Below, piece after piece: positions 25,540-34,330 of a stretch of 64,000 nucleotides of DNA. The notes beneath the pieces were generated by a model that was not told where the DNA came from, did no database searches, and was given only the letters and a program-made list of their open reading frames with translations. Each line of letters starts with the position of its first letter. Position 1 is the stretch's first letter. This DNA is from an uncultured Lachnospiraceae bacterium. Lineage in GTDB: Bacteria; Bacillota; Clostridia; Lachnospirales; Lachnospiraceae. The stretch spans positions 1 through 64,000 of the forward strand of contig CAJURH010000001.1 of NCBI GenBank assembly GCA_910588775.1. Reading direction: 5' to 3'. A program made the position numbers and the translations under genes.

Positions 25540-26637
25540 TCACCTTTTCCAGATTTTTTCCAGGTATTCCATGCGGGCGCTCATACCGCACAGTAAAGCG
25601 TCCGCCAGCACGAGGGCAGCCATGGATTCCACTACTACAACGGCGCGGGGGACAATGACCGGGTCGTGCCGTCCCTGAATCTGCAGGTTTATGTTTTCGC
25701 CTTTTTTGTCGGCGGTCGCCTGGGGCTGGCTGATGGAGGGAGTAGGCTTTATATAAGCCCGCAGTAGAATCTGGCTGCCGTCGCTGATGCCGCCCAGGAT
25801 GCCTCCCGCATGGTTAGAGGTCTTAGTCAGAGAGCCATGGGCATCGTAATGAAAGCCGTCGTTATTTTGGCTTCCGCAGGAGCGGGCAACTTTGACGCCG
25901 TCGCCGATTTCCACGGCTTTTACAGCGCCGATGGACATAAGCGCTTTTGCCAAATCAGCGTCTAATTTATCAAAAACCGGATCTCCCGCGCCAGGGGGGC
26001 AGTTCTGGATGGTGCATTCCACCACGCCCCCTGCGGAATCCTGGTTTTTTTTGCATTGTTCCAGATATTCCCGCGCTTTTTGCGCAGCCTGCGCGTCCGG
26101 CATACAAAAGGGGTTTCGCGTAATTTGGTCGGGGTCAAAGCTCTGAATCTCTACGGGGCCAATGGAGAAAGCGTAAGCCTGTATGCGGATGTTTAGCTTT
26201 TCTAAAATTTTGCAGGCGATGGCCCCGGCGGCTACCCTGCCTAAAGTTTCCCGGCCAGAAGAACGACCGCCGCCCCGGTAATCCCGGAAGCCGTATTTGG
26301 TCTCGAAAGAGTAGTCGGCATGACCCGGACGGTAAGCGTCGGCCAGGTTTCCATAGTCGCGGGAACGCTGGTCTGTGTTTCGCACCAGCAGGGAGATGGG
26401 AGTTCCTGTGGTTTTGCCTTCGAAAACCCCAGAGAGGATTTCAGCCTGGTCAGCTTCCTGGCGGGCTGTGGCAAAAGGGCTTTGCCCCGGTTTGCGTCTG
26501 TCTAAGAATGTCTGTATGTCCGAAGCTGCAAGGGGAAGGCCTGCTGGGCAGCCATCAACCACAACGCCCAGGCCGGGTCCGTGGGATTCCCCCCATGTGG
26601 TGACGCGAAATATTTTTCCAAAAATTGAACCGCTCAT
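25540..26637 (-). CDS. aroC: Chorismate synthase
   Basis: The 365-residue FMN-dependent enzyme forms chorismate from EPSP, the last common step to the aromatic amino acids. Visible signatures are the N-terminal TTWGESHGPGLG, RPGHADYSFETKYG, the RGGGRSSGRETLGRVAAGA segment and NHAGGILGGISDG. The ATG at 26635-26637 has AAAGGA upstream; a TTG two codons earlier is also in frame but too close to that site. It has its own promoter at 26683-26711. It is a single-gene unit, convergent with the lactonase gene. Confidence 0.97.
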   Translation of the reverse strand: MSGSIFGKIFRVTTWGESHGPGLGVVVDGCPAGLPLAASDIQTFLDRRKPGQSPFATARQEADQAEILSGVFEGKTTGTPISLLVRNTDQRSRDYGNLADAYRPGHADYSFETKYGFRDYRGGGRSSGRETLGRVAAGAIACKILEKLNIRIQAYAFSIGPVEIQSFDPDQITRNPFCMPDAQAAQKAREYLEQCKKNQDSAGGVVECTIQNCPPGAGDPVFDKLDADLAKALMSIGAVKAVEIGDGVKVARSCGSQNNDGFHYDAHGSLTKTSNHAGGILGGISDGSQILLRAYIKPTPSISQPQATADKKGENINLQIQGRHDPVIVPRAVVVVESMAALVLADALLCGMSARMEYLEKIWKR

Positions 26638-26682
26638 ATGCAAAGATTCCTTTCTCTGATAATGGATGGTATGTACGGTCTT

Positions 26683-26711
26683 ATTATAGCCAGATTCAAA
26701 AAAAATGTAAA
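26683..26711 (-). promoter_or_regulatory. Promoter of aroC
   Basis: On the minus strand TTTACA (26706-26711) and TATAAT (26683-26688) are 17 bp apart. The promoter abuts the divergent secreted-protein gene. Confidence 0.75.
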
Positions 26712-26727
26712 GACAGGAGCTAGGAGT

Positions 26728-29082
26728 ATGTTTGGATGGAGATTTAAAATGAATATTCGAAAAAAGTTTATTTTTTTATGTATGTTTTTATTTATGATTC
26801 TGAGTATAGAAAGTATATCCGCGATGCCCGCGGAGGACATATCCGAAAATCAGGCCGGGAGTCTCTCGGAAAATATTCCGGAGGCGCCGGAAGACATTTC
26901 AGATGCTTTGGAAAACGTTTCAGAAAATATGGCGGAGATCCTCTCGGAAAATGAGATGGATGAGCCGGAAGTGGAAAACACTGTGTCGCAAGAGGGTTGT
27001 ATCCCAGTGGACGATGCCGATGCTGTATCTGAAAATGCAGAGGAAAATGCATCGGAGGCGTCAAAAGAAAAGGATTTTGTCTTCCATGGGTTTTTAGGCG
27101 TGGAGGAAAACGATTATTGGCTGACATCTGTAAATCAGCACGGTTTGTCAGTTATGTTTATCTTACAAAACAATACAGATGTTGAACTTAATGGAACAGT
27201 CGCCAGTGGAGATGATAAAATTGTGGTCATTGACGATGCAAATAAGAATTTCACGTTGAGACCCAATGGTTCCGATATATTTTCGATAGACTTTTCTACA
27301 AAAAGGGCTGGTTCCACAAACATTACGGTTGCGATAAAAGGGGAGAAACATTCCTTCCGGGTAAATGTGACGCCGGCGGAAGTGGAGATTACGAATATAG
27401 CTCAGACGGCTTACAAGACATTGAAGCTTAGCTGGAAAAAGAGCGATGGCTGTAGCGGATATTACATTGAGCGCTCTGCGGCGGGCAAAGAAGACTACTC
27501 TGTCATAAAGACGGTGAAAGGCGAAAATAATACGACTGCGACGTTGAAAGCTCCAGAGGAGAAGAAATATGCGTATCGCGTGGTGGGATTTATAACGGAT
27601 GACGGCGGTATTTACCGGGGAGAGAAAGGAAATTCACAGATTTACACGGTGAAACGGATTGACACGCCCATAACTTCTGTGAAAAGGTCCGGCTCTTCTT
27701 CTCTGAAAATTACCTGGAAGAGATTGAACGCAGCCACCAGTTATGTGCTTTATCGGTCTACGAAAGAGAATGGAAACTACAAGAAAGTATATACGGCAAA
27801 GAAGGGGACGGTGACTTCCTACACGCAGAAGGTCCGCAAAGGGGTGACATATTATTATAAGTTGGTGACTGTTACGGCGCTCGGAACGAGTAAGGCGTCT
27901 CCGTCAGTTTCTCAGTTTATTCCCCAGTCTTCCAAAAAGAAGGCGAAAAAAGTGAAGATTCCCCAGCAGTATAGCGACGCTTTTTATTATTATGAATCAG
28001 GCGGCCGGATGTATATTGTGCGAAAGACCAAAAATCTGAAGATTTATACCATGACTTCTAATATGAAAATAAAAAGTCAGAAAACGGTTAAACTTGGGAA
28101 ATATGATATGTGGGGCGGTTTTCATCATGGATTGGACGGGAAATTCTATGTGGCGGTGGGATACAGCAATTTAAAAGAGAGCGGGACAAAGACGGTGATA
28201 AAGGTCATGCAGTTTGGAAGTAACTGGAAAAAGCAGAAGACCGCCGTTATCAAAGGTTCCGTGGCAAATATGTTTAAGGGAATCTGCAGCCCCTTTGCAA
28301 GCGGCGCATGCAGAATGGATATGCAGGGCAATATATTATATATGCATACATCCCGCACCATGTTCGCCCTGGAGGACGGGGTTCGCCATCAATCCAACAT
28401 TTCCTTTGCCATTGACACAAACACAATGAAAGCCAACGTATCTAACGACAGTTATGTGAGCCATTCTTTTGACCAGTACGTGCGCTTCAAAGACGGTAAT
28501 TTGTATCTTCTAGACCATGGCGACGCGTATCCCAGAGCGATTTATTTGACCATGGTGAAAAATTTTGGTTCTTCTGACGTTCTGGAAAACGGATACGAAA
28601 TCTTTCAATTTAAGGGGAAAGAGGGCGACAATTACACAGGCTGCCAAATAGGCGGTATGGAAGTCGGCGGCAGAAACGTGCTGACAACTGGCATTTCAAA
28701 ACCCCATGGCTATAAAGTGAAAGGCGTGACCGGATTTAAGAGTTCATATGCGGACAATCTATTCCTTACGGTGACCAACCGGGAGACCGGAAAGAATACA
28801 GTCAAGTGGCTGACGAAAAACAATCCCAAATCTTCGAAAGTGAGACTGAACGCGGCGAAAATGCTGAAACTCTCAGATGACCGTTTTGCAATTCTCTGTT
28901 CCCAGACCAAAGGCATTCGTTCTTCGGTGCAGTATATAGTTGTGGACGGCAATGGCAAAAAGGTTTATACAAAAAGTTATGCGAATATGAATTTGGACAA
29001 CGAACAGCAGCCAATCCTGTTAAATGGAAAGATTCTATGGTTGGAAAGCGGTACACTGTATAGTATTCCCGCCGTATATTAG
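26728..29082 (+). CDS. Secreted protein with fibronectin-III-like modules
   Basis: The 784-residue product has a basic start and a hydrophobic signal segment (MNIRKKFIFLCMFLFMILS, cleavage probably after SISA). An acidic linker of about 95 residues with at least five SEN triplets follows. Then come a beta-rich region, two Fn3-like domains (about 215-310 and 312-405 of the precursor, with KLSWKKSDGCSGYYIER and KITWKRLNAATSYVLYRS), and a C-terminal part of about 370 residues with repeated strand/turn character that I do not recognise. AGGAG precedes the ATG at 26728; ATG at 26749 is an equally good alternative. No anchor motif is visible, so it is probably released. Confidence 0.75.
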   Translation: MFGWRFKMNIRKKFIFLCMFLFMILSIESISAMPAEDISENQAGSLSENIPEAPEDISDALENVSENMAEILSENEMDEPEVENTVSQEGCIPVDDADAVSENAEENASEASKEKDFVFHGFLGVEENDYWLTSVNQHGLSVMFILQNNTDVELNGTVASGDDKIVVIDDANKNFTLRPNGSDIFSIDFSTKRAGSTNITVAIKGEKHSFRVNVTPAEVEITNIAQTAYKTLKLSWKKSDGCSGYYIERSAAGKEDYSVIKTVKGENNTTATLKAPEEKKYAYRVVGFITDDGGIYRGEKGNSQIYTVKRIDTPITSVKRSGSSSLKITWKRLNAATSYVLYRSTKENGNYKKVYTAKKGTVTSYTQKVRKGVTYYYKLVTVTALGTSKASPSVSQFIPQSSKKKAKKVKIPQQYSDAFYYYESGGRMYIVRKTKNLKIYTMTSNMKIKSQKTVKLGKYDMWGGFHHGLDGKFYVAVGYSNLKESGTKTVIKVMQFGSNWKKQKTAVIKGSVANMFKGICSPFASGACRMDMQGNILYMHTSRTMFALEDGVRHQSNISFAIDTNTMKANVSNDSYVSHSFDQYVRFKDGNLYLLDHGDAYPRAIYLTMVKNFGSSDVLENGYEIFQFKGKEGDNYTGCQIGGMEVGGRNVLTTGISKPHGYKVKGVTGFKSSYADNLFLTVTNRETGKNTVKWLTKNNPKSSKVRLNAAKMLKLSDDRFAILCSQTKGIRSSVQYIVVDGNGKKVYTKSYANMNLDNEQQPILLNGKILWLESGTLYSIPAVY

Positions 29083-29090
29083 AGATTCAT

Positions 29091-29120
29091 TTGACAAACT
29101 GACGCTCTTGAATTTATAAT
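29091..29120 (+). promoter_or_regulatory. Promoter of the corA-like gene
   Basis: Perfect TTGACA (29091-29096) and TATAAT (29115-29120) with 18 bp between them, about 45 bp before the start codon. Confidence 0.85.
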
Positions 29121-29165
29121 GGGAATTGTCGGGAAAACATTTCCAGATGGAAAGGAGGGGTGGTT

Positions 29166-30107
29166 ATGATCCGATGTTTTCGGACTGTGGACGGTGTGAT
29201 CCGTCAAGTGGATGAGCCGGAGGATGGTTGCTGGGTGGCGATGACGAGTCCCACAGCCACAGAGGTTTTTCATATTGCGGAAATGTATCATATAGAAGTA
29301 GATGACCTGCGGGCGCCTTTGGACGAGGAAGAACGCTCCCGTATAGAAGTGGAAGACGAGTACACTTTGATACTGGTGGATATTCCTGTGATTGAAGAGC
29401 GAAACGACAAAGACTGGTATGGGACAATTCCTTTGGCGATCATCGTAACCGACACGGCGATTTTAACCATCTGCCTGGAGGATACGCCTGTGCTGAACCG
29501 CTTTATGGAAGGGCGGGTGCGCAGCTTCTATACGTACATGAAAACTCGGTTCATTTTGCAGATCCTTTATAGAAATGCGAGCATGTATCTGCATTATCTG
29601 CGGATTATAGATAAGAAAAGCGAACAGGTGGAGGAAAAACTTCATGCATCCACCAGGAACCAGGAACTGATGGAACTGCTGGAACTGGAAAAATCTTTGG
29701 TGTATTTTACCACATCTCTGCGCTCCAACGAAATTGTGCTGGAGAAACTTATGAAAGTGGATAAGATAAAAAAATATCCAGAGGATACGGATTTGCTGGA
29801 AGATGTTATTATTGAAAATAAGCAGGCCATTGAGATGGCCAATATCTATAGCGGTATTTTAAGCAGTATGATGGGCACGTTTGCTTCTGTTATATCCAAT
29901 AACCTGAATATCGTTATGAAATATTTGGCAACGGTAACGATCGTCATGTCCATTCCCACAATGATTTTCAGCGCCTATGGAATGAATGTGAATGTGAAGG
30001 GGATGCCTTTTGCAGGCAGCGTCTGGGGATTCGTTATTGTAATTGGCATTTCGCTGATCAGCAGTCTGATTGTGACTTTGATTTTCTCGAAAAAGAAGCT
30101 GTTTTGA
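29166..30107 (+). CDS. CorA-family divalent cation transporter
   Basis: The 313-residue protein has the CorA layout: a cytosolic alpha/beta domain, a long helix (about 130-250) and two C-terminal membrane segments. The signature YGMN in FSAYGMNVNVKGMP ends the first pore helix. The family moves Mg2+ or Co2+/Zn2+ as a pentamer. The loop after GMN lacks the usual acidic MPEL form and reads MPFAG, so ion preference is uncertain. GGAGGGG precedes ATG 29166; an in-frame GTG two codons earlier overlaps that site. It is probably co-transcribed with the next gene, 19 bp downstream. Confidence 0.92.
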   Translation: MIRCFRTVDGVIRQVDEPEDGCWVAMTSPTATEVFHIAEMYHIEVDDLRAPLDEEERSRIEVEDEYTLILVDIPVIEERNDKDWYGTIPLAIIVTDTAILTICLEDTPVLNRFMEGRVRSFYTYMKTRFILQILYRNASMYLHYLRIIDKKSEQVEEKLHASTRNQELMELLELEKSLVYFTTSLRSNEIVLEKLMKVDKIKKYPEDTDLLEDVIIENKQAIEMANIYSGILSSMMGTFASVISNNLNIVMKYLATVTIVMSIPTMIFSAYGMNVNVKGMPFAGSVWGFVIVIGISLISSLIVTLIFSKKKLF

Positions 30108-30126
30108 AACTGGAAAAAGGAGATTT

Positions 30127-30978
30127 ATGAGACTGATTACGAAATTAGAGCAGAAATTTGGCGGGTATGGAATTCATAACCTGACTATTTATATCATTAT
30201 CTGTTATGTGTTGGGGTATGTTCTGGAGCTGGTTCAGCCCCATATGCTCAGCTATCTGACCTTGGACCCGGGGCAGATTCTCCGCGGGCAGGCGTGGCGG
30301 ATTTTCACATGGATTTTGATTCCACCCAGCAGTCTGGATATTTTTACAATTATCATGCTGTGCTTTTATTATTCCATTGGCTCTACTTTGGAGCGCACAT
30401 GGGGGACTTTCCGGTATACCTTGTACATTTTAAGCGGGCTGGTATTTACGATTATTGGTTCTTTTGCCCTTTATTTGCTGATGGGGAATATGTATACGAT
30501 TGTCAATTTGGGGATGGCTTTTTCTACTTATTATATAAGCACGTCCATTCTGTTGGCCTTTGCAGCCACATATCCGGACATGCAGGTGTTGTTTTGGTTT
30601 ATTTTTCCGCTGAAAATGAAATGGCTGGGAATTTTGTACGGCGCGATGATTCTATACCAGGTGATCGGGTATTTGCGCGGAGGCGTGTGGTTTATGGCGA
30701 TTCCCATTGTGGCTTCACTCTTAAACTTTGTAATTTTCTTTTTGGCAACCAGGAACATGGCCAGGTATACGCCCAAGCAAATTAAGCGGCGCAGAGACTA
30801 TCAGAAGGCGGTAAGTCCCGGCCGGGCGTCCAGCGGGGCGCCTACAAAACATAAGTGCGCGGTTTGTGGGCAGACAGAGAAGGATAACCCGGATCTGGAG
30901 TTTCGGTTCTGTTCCAAATGCAATGGAAATTATGAATACTGCCAGAACCATTTGTTTACCCATACACATGTGAAATAG
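30127..30978 (+). CDS. Rhomboid-like membrane protein with C-terminal zinc-knuckle tail
   Basis: The 283-residue protein has about six membrane segments (residues 18-215), with a WRIFTWILIPPS element like the WR motif loop of rhomboids and derlins. No GxSG serine motif is seen in the segment where it would be expected (TYYISTSILLAFAA), so it should be a non-proteolytic rhomboid-like protein. The basic linker (220-245) is followed by a cysteine/histidine cluster: CAVCGQ, CSKCNG and CQNHLFTHTH, a probable zinc-binding tail in the cytosol. No function can be given. It lies between corA-like and pyk genes at short spacing. Confidence 0.8.
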   Translation: MRLITKLEQKFGGYGIHNLTIYIIICYVLGYVLELVQPHMLSYLTLDPGQILRGQAWRIFTWILIPPSSLDIFTIIMLCFYYSIGSTLERTWGTFRYTLYILSGLVFTIIGSFALYLLMGNMYTIVNLGMAFSTYYISTSILLAFAATYPDMQVLFWFIFPLKMKWLGILYGAMILYQVIGYLRGGVWFMAIPIVASLLNFVIFFLATRNMARYTPKQIKRRRDYQKAVSPGRASSGAPTKHKCAVCGQTEKDNPDLEFRFCSKCNGNYEYCQNHLFTHTHVK

Positions 30979-30989
30979 GAGGAGAGGCA

Positions 30990-32429
30990 ATGAAACGGAC
31001 GAAAATTATCTGCACCATGGGTCCTGCCACAAGAGACAGGGAAGTGGTGAAAGCTTTGATAGAAAATGGTATGGATATAGCCAGGTTTAATTTTTCCCAT
31101 GGAACGCATGAGGAACAGAAGAAACAACTGGATGTAGTAAAAGAGATGCGTGAAGAGACAGGGGTTCCGGTGGCTTTGCTGTTGGACACCAAAGGGCCAG
31201 AGATCCGCACAGGCGCATTGAAAGACGGCAAAAAGGTCATGTTAACCGAGGGACAGTCCTTCGTACTGACGACAGAAGAAATAGAAGGAGATCAGGAGAA
31301 AGCGTACATTTCCTATGCAGGTCTTGTGGCGGATGTAGAGCCAGGTTCCAGGATATTGATTGATGACGGTTTGCTGGAATTGGAAGTGGTTTGCGTAAGC
31401 GCGACAGAGATTGAATGCCGGGTTTTAAACGGTGGCGAGTTGGGAGAAAGAAAAGGCGTGAATGTGCCCAATGTGAAAGTGGGTCTGCCAGGCATTACGG
31501 AAAAAGACCGGGAAGATATCCTGTTCGGAATCGAGCAGGGATTTGACTACATTGCCGCTTCCTTTGTACGAAACGGACAGGTGATTCAGGAAATCCGGGA
31601 ATTTCTGGACAGTCATGGAGGCGGGGAAATCGACATCATTGCCAAAATTGAGAATGCGGAAGGCATTGATAATATTGACGAGATTATCCAGGCGTCGGAC
31701 GGGGTTATGGTGGCGCGGGGAGACATGGGCGTGGAAGTGCCAGCCTATAAAGTTCCCCATCGCCAGAAAATGATTATCCGAAAATGCAACGAGCGTTATG
31801 TGCCCGTGATTACGGCGACCCAGATGCTGGATTCCATGATGCGCAATCCTCGGCCCACCCGTGCGGAAGCTACGGACGTGGCCAATGCTATTTATGACGG
31901 CACCGACGTGATTATGCTATCCGGTGAGACCGCGGCGGGAAAATATCCGGTGGAATCTCTGAAGATGATGGTGGAAATTGCGGAAAATTCAGAGAAACAT
32001 ATGAGAAATGATAAATTTATTGATCACCGTCGAATGGATCAGCAGGAATCCGTGTCCAGTGCGGTAGGTTATGCGGCGGTTTTATGCGTGAAAAATCTTC
32101 GGGCAGACGCCATTGTGGCGCCAACTATGGGGGGGAAAACGGCGCGATTGATATCCAGTTTCCGACCCAAAGTCCCCATCTATGCGGTTACACCCAGCGA
32201 GGCCGTGCGTCATAAGCTACAGCTTTATTGGGGCATCACTTCCCTGAAAGGAAAGGAGCGCAGCACCACCGAGCATATTATTAAAGACGCGGCCAAAACG
32301 GTGACGGATATGGGGCTGGCAAAGGCTGGAGATGTGCTGGTATTTACCGCCGGGGACCCGGTTACAAACGTAACCACTCGGGAGGGCGCTTCCACCAATA
32401 TGTTGCAGATTATAGAGGTTAAAGAATAA
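30990..32429 (+). CDS. pyk: Pyruvate kinase
   Basis: The 479-residue glycolytic enzyme makes ATP and pyruvate from phosphoenolpyruvate. Motifs: RTKIICTMGPATRD at the start, ARFNFSHGTHEEQ, LLDTKGPEIRTG, the catalytic IAKIENAEGIDNIDEII and MVARGDMGVE, and ATQMLDSMMRNPRPTRAEATDVANAI. It lacks the extra C-terminal PEP-utiliser domain found in many Bacillus enzymes. GGAGGAGAGG precedes the start. It begins 11 bp after the rhomboid-like gene and is followed by lysA after 23 bp. Confidence 0.97.
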   Translation: MKRTKIICTMGPATRDREVVKALIENGMDIARFNFSHGTHEEQKKQLDVVKEMREETGVPVALLLDTKGPEIRTGALKDGKKVMLTEGQSFVLTTEEIEGDQEKAYISYAGLVADVEPGSRILIDDGLLELEVVCVSATEIECRVLNGGELGERKGVNVPNVKVGLPGITEKDREDILFGIEQGFDYIAASFVRNGQVIQEIREFLDSHGGGEIDIIAKIENAEGIDNIDEIIQASDGVMVARGDMGVEVPAYKVPHRQKMIIRKCNERYVPVITATQMLDSMMRNPRPTRAEATDVANAIYDGTDVIMLSGETAAGKYPVESLKMMVEIAENSEKHMRNDKFIDHRRMDQQESVSSAVGYAAVLCVKNLRADAIVAPTMGGKTARLISSFRPKVPIYAVTPSEAVRHKLQLYWGITSLKGKERSTTEHIIKDAAKTVTDMGLAKAGDVLVFTAGDPVTNVTTREGASTNMLQIIEVKE

Positions 32430-32452
32430 AGACGAAAGAGGAGACAGGACTT

Positions 32453-33727
32453 ATGCAGAAAACACCTTTTGTATCTCTTGAAAAAATCCGGGAAATTGCA
32501 AAAGAGTTCCCGACCCCTTTTCATATCTATGATGAAAAGGGAATTCGTCAAAATGCGCAGGCTTTACACAGAGCTTTTGCGTGGAATCCAGGTTTCAGAG
32601 AGTATTTTGCGGTAAAGGCGACGCCAAACCCGTATTTGATGGAAATTCTCAAAGAATGTGGTTGCGGCTGTGATTGTTCTTCCCTTACAGAATTGATGCT
32701 TGCCAAAGCGGTGGGCTGCGGGCCGGGAGACATCATGTTTTCATCCAATGTGACGCCAGCGGAAGAGTACGTTTATGCCTATCGGGAACAGGCAATTATC
32801 AATTTGGACGATATTACGCATATAGATTTTCTGGAAAAGACCATCGGCGCCATGCCAAAGGTGATTAGTTGTCGTTACAATCCGGGAGGGATTTTTAAGA
32901 TTAGCAATGATATTATGGATAATCCAGGAGACTCCAAGTACGGCATGACCACTGAGCAGTTGTTTGACGCTTTTCGCATTTTAAAAGGGAAAGGAGTTCA
33001 GGAATTTGGCATTCACGCGTTCCTTGCCAGCAATACTGTGACCAACGACTACTATCCCATGTTGGCGAAGATTTTGTTTGAAATGGCTGTGAAGCTTCAG
33101 AAAGAGACGGGGTGTCATATTGCCTTCATCAATTTGTCTGGGGGGATTGGAATTCCCTATCATCCAGATCAGGAACCCAATGACATTCAGGCCATTGGTG
33201 AAGGGGTGCGCCAGGTATATGAAGAAGTCCTGGAGCCTGCCGGAATGGGGGATGTGGCCATCTATGCGGAGCTTGGCCGCTATATGATGGGACCTTACGG
33301 AGGGCTGGTTACCCAGGCGATTCACGAGAAACATACTCATAAAGAGTATATCGGTTGCGACGCCTGTGCGGTAAATCTGATGCGTCCAGCTATGTATGGG
33401 GCTTATCATCATATTACAGTTTTGGGAAAAGAACAAGAGCCTTGTTTGAATACGTATGATATAACGGGGTCTCTGTGTGAAAATAATGATAAATTCGCTA
33501 TTGACCGTAAACTGCCTGAAATCCAGCTAGGAGACTATCTCTTCATCCATGATACAGGCGCCCACGGGTTTTCCATGGGGTACAATTACAATGGTAAGTT
33601 GCGCTCAGCGGAAATTCTTCTGAAAGAAGATGGCTCTTTCCAGCTAATCCGGCGGGCAGAGACCCCGAAAGATTATTTCGCCACGTTTGATGGATTTCCC
33701 ATTTATGAAAAAATAATGCAAGACTGA
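32453..33727 (+). CDS. lysA: Diaminopimelate decarboxylase
   Basis: The 424-residue PLP enzyme of alanine-racemase fold decarboxylates meso-diaminopimelate to lysine. The PLP lysine lies in YFAVKATPNPYLMEIL; other signatures are GCDCSSLTELMLA, INLSGGIGIPYHP, EPAGMGDVAIYAELGRYM and ITGSLCENNDKFA. The cofactor-domain CDACAVNLMRPAMYGAYH is the C-terminal active-site part. A related carboxynorspermidine or ornithine decarboxylase role is less likely given the motifs. It forms an operon with pyk and ends at a strong terminator. Confidence 0.9.
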   Translation: MQKTPFVSLEKIREIAKEFPTPFHIYDEKGIRQNAQALHRAFAWNPGFREYFAVKATPNPYLMEILKECGCGCDCSSLTELMLAKAVGCGPGDIMFSSNVTPAEEYVYAYREQAIINLDDITHIDFLEKTIGAMPKVISCRYNPGGIFKISNDIMDNPGDSKYGMTTEQLFDAFRILKGKGVQEFGIHAFLASNTVTNDYYPMLAKILFEMAVKLQKETGCHIAFINLSGGIGIPYHPDQEPNDIQAIGEGVRQVYEEVLEPAGMGDVAIYAELGRYMMGPYGGLVTQAIHEKHTHKEYIGCDACAVNLMRPAMYGAYHHITVLGKEQEPCLNTYDITGSLCENNDKFAIDRKLPEIQLGDYLFIHDTGAHGFSMGYNYNGKLRSAEILLKEDGSFQLIRRAETPKDYFATFDGFPIYEKIMQD

Positions 33728-33733
33728 TATGGA

Positions 33734-33777
33734 AAAACCACCCTTGAACTTTCGAAGAGAGACAGGGTGGTTTTTTT
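33734..33777. terminator. Strong terminator after lysA
   Basis: Arms 33734-33744 and 33764-33774 (11 bp) are followed by a T run on the plus strand. A T tract on the minus strand also lets it serve the convergent ArsC/Spx-like gene. Confidence 0.88.
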
Positions 33778-33794
33778 GATGCAGAATTTTCCTG

Positions 33795-34151
33795 TTATCC
33801 CTTCAATAATTTGGCTTCCCATTCCGCCTCTTTGAAGCCAGTTAGAACGAAATCTTCGCCTACCAAAACAGGACGTTTCACCAACATTCCATCGGTGGCC
33901 AGTAAGGAATACTGTTCTTCTTCGGACATGCCAGGCAGCTTATCTTTCAACCCTAATTCCCGGTAAAGCGCGCCGCTGGTGTTAAAGAATCTCTTTAGTG
34001 GCAAGCCACTCTTTAGATGCCATTCCTTTAATTCTTGGGCTGTGGGGTTCTCTTCCTTTATATGGCGGCTTTCGTGCTCCAATTCATGATCGGCTAACCA
34101 TTTTTTGGCTTTTTTGCATGTGGTGCATTTGGGATATTCGACAAATAACAT
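33795..34151 (-). CDS. ArsC/Spx-family thioredoxin-fold protein
   Basis: The 118-residue protein starts MLFVEYPKCTTCKKAKKWL, with a redox CxxC (C9/C12), and ends in the ArsC-like KRPVLVGEDFVLTGFKEAEW. This is the length and fold of the arsenate reductase/Spx/YffB family. The LLATDGMLVKRP segment carries the arginine near the active site. Spx proper binds RNA polymerase and senses thiol stress; ArsC reduces arsenate. The sequence does not settle which, and no arsenic genes are near. It is a single gene convergent with lysA. Confidence 0.85.
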   Translation of the reverse strand: MLFVEYPKCTTCKKAKKWLADHELEHESRHIKEENPTAQELKEWHLKSGLPLKRFFNTSGALYRELGLKDKLPGMSEEEQYSLLATDGMLVKRPVLVGEDFVLTGFKEAEWEAKLLKG

Positions 34152-34271
34152 ACGTGTTCCTCCAGAGAATTTTTTATTGGATTATAGCATACGGAAGTTT
34201 TGAATACAAGGATGGAAAAATAAAGAAAATTAAAAAACTATAAACAAATTCGTAAAAAAGACGTAAAACTC

Positions 34272-34301
34272 TTGTTTTCTAATTTGGTTCTATGCTATAG
34301 T
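34272..34301 (+). promoter_or_regulatory. Probable promoter of the papain-like protease gene
   Basis: TTGTTT (34272-34277) and TATAGT (34296-34301) are separated by 18 bp, 30 bp before the start codon and just upstream of GGCAGGAGG. Confidence 0.55.
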
Positions 34302-34330
34302 ATAGACAATCAATTTGGCAGGAGGTTTTT

